NCBI RefSeq assembly: GCF_000271845.1 | Contig: NZ_JH719395.1 | Location: 1,794,146-1,858,145, forward strand | DNA: 64,000 nt | Direction: 5' to 3' | Source: Rhizobium leguminosarum bv. trifolii WSM2297 | GTDB lineage: Bacteria; Pseudomonadota; Alphaproteobacteria; Rhizobiales; Rhizobiaceae | Shown: positions 62,201-64,000 of the stretch, piece after piece | How the letters are laid out: every line of letters begins with the position of its first letter | How positions within the stretch are numbered: position 1 is the stretch's first letter | Position numbers and translations under genes: made by a program | The notes under the pieces: model-generated | Database searches by the model: none | What the model was told of the DNA's origin: nothing | What the model saw: only the letters and a program-made list of their open reading frames with translations

Positions 62201-62960
62201 TGGCGGGCTTGGCGCTGTTGCGGTTTTCGATCGCCGCCGAAAGCTGCCCCTGATAGTTCGGCTTGCTGTCGACGAGCTTCAGTTCGCCATCGAGGTCGAT
62301 GCTGACGGGGTGTTTATCCGGCGAAAGCTTCGTGCGCATGCGCAGCACGCCCTTTTCGTCCGGCTGACTGCTCGAGATCAAAAAGCTGCCATGCTCGCCG
62401 TCGAGCGCCGCATTGCCCTCGATGCGCCACGGGCCGGCCAGCGACTTGGCCGACATTTCCGCATTGAGGCCGGTGACGCGGCGTGAACGGCCGGACTGGT
62501 CGTCGATGAACTCGACTTCGCCGCCATTGACATGCACGTTTTCGAGAACGACGTTTTTCGCCGGTATTTCGGCGCGGCTGCCGCGCATCCAGTCGAGCGT
62601 GCCGTCCTTGAGCAATCTCAGGCGCACCTTCGGATTGACGACGCGCATGTCGAAGATCAGCGCCTCACCCGACAGGAAAGGCGCAAGCTCCGCATCCATG
62701 GAGAACTGCTCGACCTTGACGATCGGCGTGCCGTCCGCTTCCTGGCCGACGCGCACGTCATGCAGCGTGACCGACGGAAACGGCAGGAGCCGCGCATCCA
62801 CCGTGCCGTAGACGGTGACTTTCTTGCCGATGATGCGGCTTGCCTGATCCTCGAAATTCTTGCGGAAATCCGTCCAGTCGATGAACAGCGGCGCAAGCAG
62901 CGCCGCAAACAGCACTACGACGATCACTCCCCCCAGAAAGACGAGGAACCGGCCTATCAA
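59256..62960 (-). CDS. AsmA-family outer-membrane biogenesis protein
   Basis: A 1234-residue protein with one N-terminal membrane anchor (GRFLVFLGGVIVVVLFAALL), then DWTDFRKNFEDQASRIIGKKV and the beta-rich, groove-forming AsmA part through about residue 1090, with the C-terminal AsmA_2 block (GSGELRLGDTSIRGLNLA). The last 130 residues are an Ala/Glu/Arg coiled coil (RLQAIVLEKQRLRREAAL and an Ala-rich helix) not found in enteric AsmA. AsmA-like proteins are thought to move phospholipids between membranes. Core gene. The plus-strand frames over it are shadows. Confidence 0.88.
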   Translation of the reverse strand: MIGRFLVFLGGVIVVVLFAALLAPLFIDWTDFRKNFEDQASRIIGKKVTVYGTVDARLLPFPSVTLHDVRVGQEADGTPIVKVEQFSMDAELAPFLSGEALIFDMRVVNPKVRLRLLKDGTLDWMRGSRAEIPAKNVVLENVHVNGGEVEFIDDQSGRSRRVTGLNAEMSAKSLAGPWRIEGNAALDGEHGSFLISSSQPDEKGVLRMRTKLSPDKHPVSIDLDGELKLVDSKPNYQGQLSAAIENRNSAKPANKKEQPPRVKGRFELTNERIRIPEYRMEIGPTDDPYVISGEATLDTGNAPEFLLTADGQQIDVNRIGNQGAAGKTTRDAAVSARQRLNSLIDVIGQVPIPQVPGKASVKLPAIVAGDTTLRDVQLELEPAGTGWMIDSATGTLPGRTQVEGKGKLLLQGEASFNGQIVVASSQPTGLASWLAGSVDPAIRQLRQAGFSANVSLTHELQRFENLEIAIGPATLKGRLERQAIEGKTPTLSVALNGDTLDLDALQALSGLMTGQDAGDNVLDHKIAAQLKADKFTAFGVEAENVDTTFTIADGALAVDRLAIKNIAGAELTATGRAEGSLLDYKGAGEITFKSADPGGFFTMLREHLPHHPALDRLVRNAGWYGNTALRGALTLGGDEGNALTVTLAGVSNGSRVNLDYRMSDLLALTGNGTTSLEATLENAVPSILFGQAGLDPLPVDVGANGRLTLKVKASGNDPADAALTFATDRTSFTANGKVDVRPETFMNGKIALSLDSADLDPYLIMNGIALPQTGTGLPFGLQVNADVDSDKIVLSDLKGHAADNEFSGALNFDRKAAKTTASGELTLSKADAGWLGEAVFGQIVDPANGALTTAPLGLPVFKDLDVNVKVTAKQFWPGLPETAVTDFTSNVAYKGNELQLNDMAGNWDGGKLSGNLLFTNADGTGFLQTKLALADSDLAGVVWLRDGAPIANGKFGLSLSMEASGKTIGEIASSLNGSGELRLGDTSIRGLNLAILPPLLAATDTMQEQINAGKVHPIVETLLSNGEAKLPPLGIPFNITDGTLRVQNVTVANDLARITADAQVALPEERISATLGVGLNPGAEALSGAEPALRLNFSGMLPSPGKTMDVTDITSYLSLRAFERERRRVERLQAIVLEKQRLRREAALYRFNDAERVKAAEIEQQRQAEEERLRALAQAAAAQKAAAEAEVARAAEAKAKADAQARAAAEAEAARRSGPPGSLNFDQVPGVQAQ

Positions 62961-63049
62961 TACAAGGATTCTCCATTCGGGAATATCTTGCTGACACTAG
63001 CGCTATTCATGTCGGGGGCAAGGCCCAAGTTCATGAGAATATTCCGTTT

Positions 63050-64000
63050 TCAGCCATGGTGGAAAATCTTGCCGGGATTGAAGATATCGTCCGGATCGAG
63101 CGCCTGTTTCACCTGTCGCATCAGATCCACCGTGCCCCCGAGCTCCTGTTCGAGGAACGCCATCTTGCCCTGCCCGATCCCGTGTTCGCCGGTGCACGTC
63201 CCGTCCATGTCGAGCGCCCGCCGATTGAGCCGCTCAACGAAACTCTCAGCCTTGGCGATATCTTCGGCGCTGTTATCGTCGAACAATAACAGCACATGGA
63301 AGTTCCCGTCGCCGGCATGGCCGACGATCGGGCCGAGCAGTCCGTGGGCTTCGATATCGGCCTGCGTTTCGGAAACACAATCGGCAAGCCGCGATATCGG
63401 AACACAAACATCGGTCGAAAGTGCGGCAAGCCCGGGCGCCAGCGCCCTTGCGGACCAATAGGCATCGTGGCGCGCCTTCCACAGCTTGGTCCGCTCCTCG
63501 GCATTGGCGGTCCACAGGAAGTCGCCCCCACCGCATTCCGCCGCGATCTCGCCAAAGGCCGCCGATTGCAGCGGCACCGTCTCGTCGGTACCGTGAAATT
63601 CGAGGAAGAGCGTTGGGCTTTCGGCGTAGGAAAGCTTGGAATAGGCATTGCAGGCCCGCATCTGCATCGTATCGAGCAGCTCGATGCGCGCCACCGGAAT
63701 GCCCATCTGGATCGTCATAATGACGGCATCGCAAGCGGCCTTGACGCTCGGAAAGGCGCAGGCCCCACCGGCGATCTTCTGCGGGATCGCCTGCAGGCGC
63801 AGCGTCACCGAGGTCAGGATGCCGAGCGTGCCTTCGGCGCCGACGAAGAGCCGCGTGAGGTCGTAGCCGGCGGAAGATTTGCGGGCGCGCCGGGCCGTGC
63901 GGATCTCCTCGCCATTGGCGGTGACGGCGGTGACGGCAAGGACATTGTCCTTCATCGTCCCATAACGCACGGCATTGGTGCCGGAGGCCCGCGTCGAGGC
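63050..64000 (-). CDS. FAD-linked oxidase, D-lactate/glycolate dehydrogenase-like (5' end outside window)
   Basis: The C-terminal 317 codons of a vanillyl-alcohol-oxidase-type flavoprotein; the frame continues past the right edge, where ASTRASGTNAVRYGTM, the FAD-binding loop, is being read. It continues with VGAEGTLGILTSVTLRLQAIP, then IVGHAGDGNFHVL with the metal-binding His pair, and ends with TGEHGIGQGKMAFLEQELG. Family members oxidise D-lactate, glycolate or D-2-hydroxyacids. Core gene beside asmA; the specific substrate cannot be read from this part. Confidence 0.87.
   Translation of the reverse strand, partial: ASTRASGTNAVRYGTMKDNVLAVTAVTANGEEIRTARRARKSSAGYDLTRLFVGAEGTLGILTSVTLRLQAIPQKIAGGACAFPSVKAACDAVIMTIQMGIPVARIELLDTMQMRACNAYSKLSYAESPTLFLEFHGTDETVPLQSAAFGEIAAECGGGDFLWTANAEERTKLWKARHDAYWSARALAPGLAALSTDVCVPISRLADCVSETQADIEAHGLLGPIVGHAGDGNFHVLLLFDDNSAEDIAKAESFVERLNRRALDMDGTCTGEHGIGQGKMAFLEQELGGTVDLMRQVKQALDPDDIFNPGKIFHHG

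Noticed and set aside
59290..62811. Many plus-strand frames across the AsmA gene
   Set aside because: All are shadows of the 1234-codon minus-strand gene.
1..64000. CRISPR array, tRNA or rRNA genes
   Set aside because: No regularly spaced direct repeats and no cloverleaf-like or rRNA-like sequence were noticed anywhere in the window.

Overview
The window looks like a chromosome of a Rhizobium of the leguminosarum/etli type carrying a large genomic island. The last 7 kb (about 56.9-64 kb) is ordinary rhizobial core: the 5' part of thyA, sspB, a DUF4169-type small protein, a ribbon-helix-helix protein, an AsmA-family protein and a FAD-linked oxidase cut by the window end. Protein sequences, gene order and GC-rich codon use all fit Rhizobium; this assignment is inference from remembered family sequences, not from a search.

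At about 56,877 the host thyA is broken after codon 174. Immediately left of the break lies a different, complete thyA (55,775-56,698), then a tightly overlapping four-gene operon (47,150-55,672) coding for three large proteins that resemble tyrosine recombinases (1430, 660 and 558 aa) and one small helical/coiled-coil protein (180 aa). This is the gene layout of GInt elements (ginABCD operon at one end, cargo behind it). Here the element sits in an essential nucleotide-synthesis gene and brings a replacement copy, placed in the same orientation just downstream of the host thyA promoter. The other end (3' thyA remnant and the usual downstream genes) is not in the window, so the island is at least about 56.8 kb and positions 1-56,876 are read as its cargo.

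Cargo, right to left: a DNA-repair and defence block (30-47 kb) with SRAP protein, imuA-imuB-dnaE2 mutasome under a GTTC-N7-GTTC SOS box, a two-gene SLATT + SMODS nucleotidyltransferase (CBASS-like) system, a LigD-type ligase and many small rhizobial unknowns; then a stress/electrophile-detoxification block (3-29 kb) with SDR, RidA, crotonase, thiamine-diphosphate enzyme, redoxin, MOSC-flavin-ferredoxin fusion, EmrAB-type pump with ArsR regulator, aldo-keto reductase, TetR regulator, Mug glycosylase, two VOC proteins, DJ-1/PfpI protein, PAS histidine kinase, two FixJ-type regulators and a Tat-exported epoxide hydrolase. At the far left are an alpha-oxoamine synthase and a secreted polysaccharide lyase.

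The detoxification block is tied together by a recurrent promoter element, a 15-bp palindrome GGTATCGGnGAyACC followed by a -10-like TACAAT box, found in full or partial form upstream of at least seven units between 3.2 and 27.2 kb. The same block contains decayed copies of its own gene families (crotonase, DJ-1, MFS, alpha/beta hydrolase, YCII) and an IS66 fragment, so it has grown by duplication and loss.
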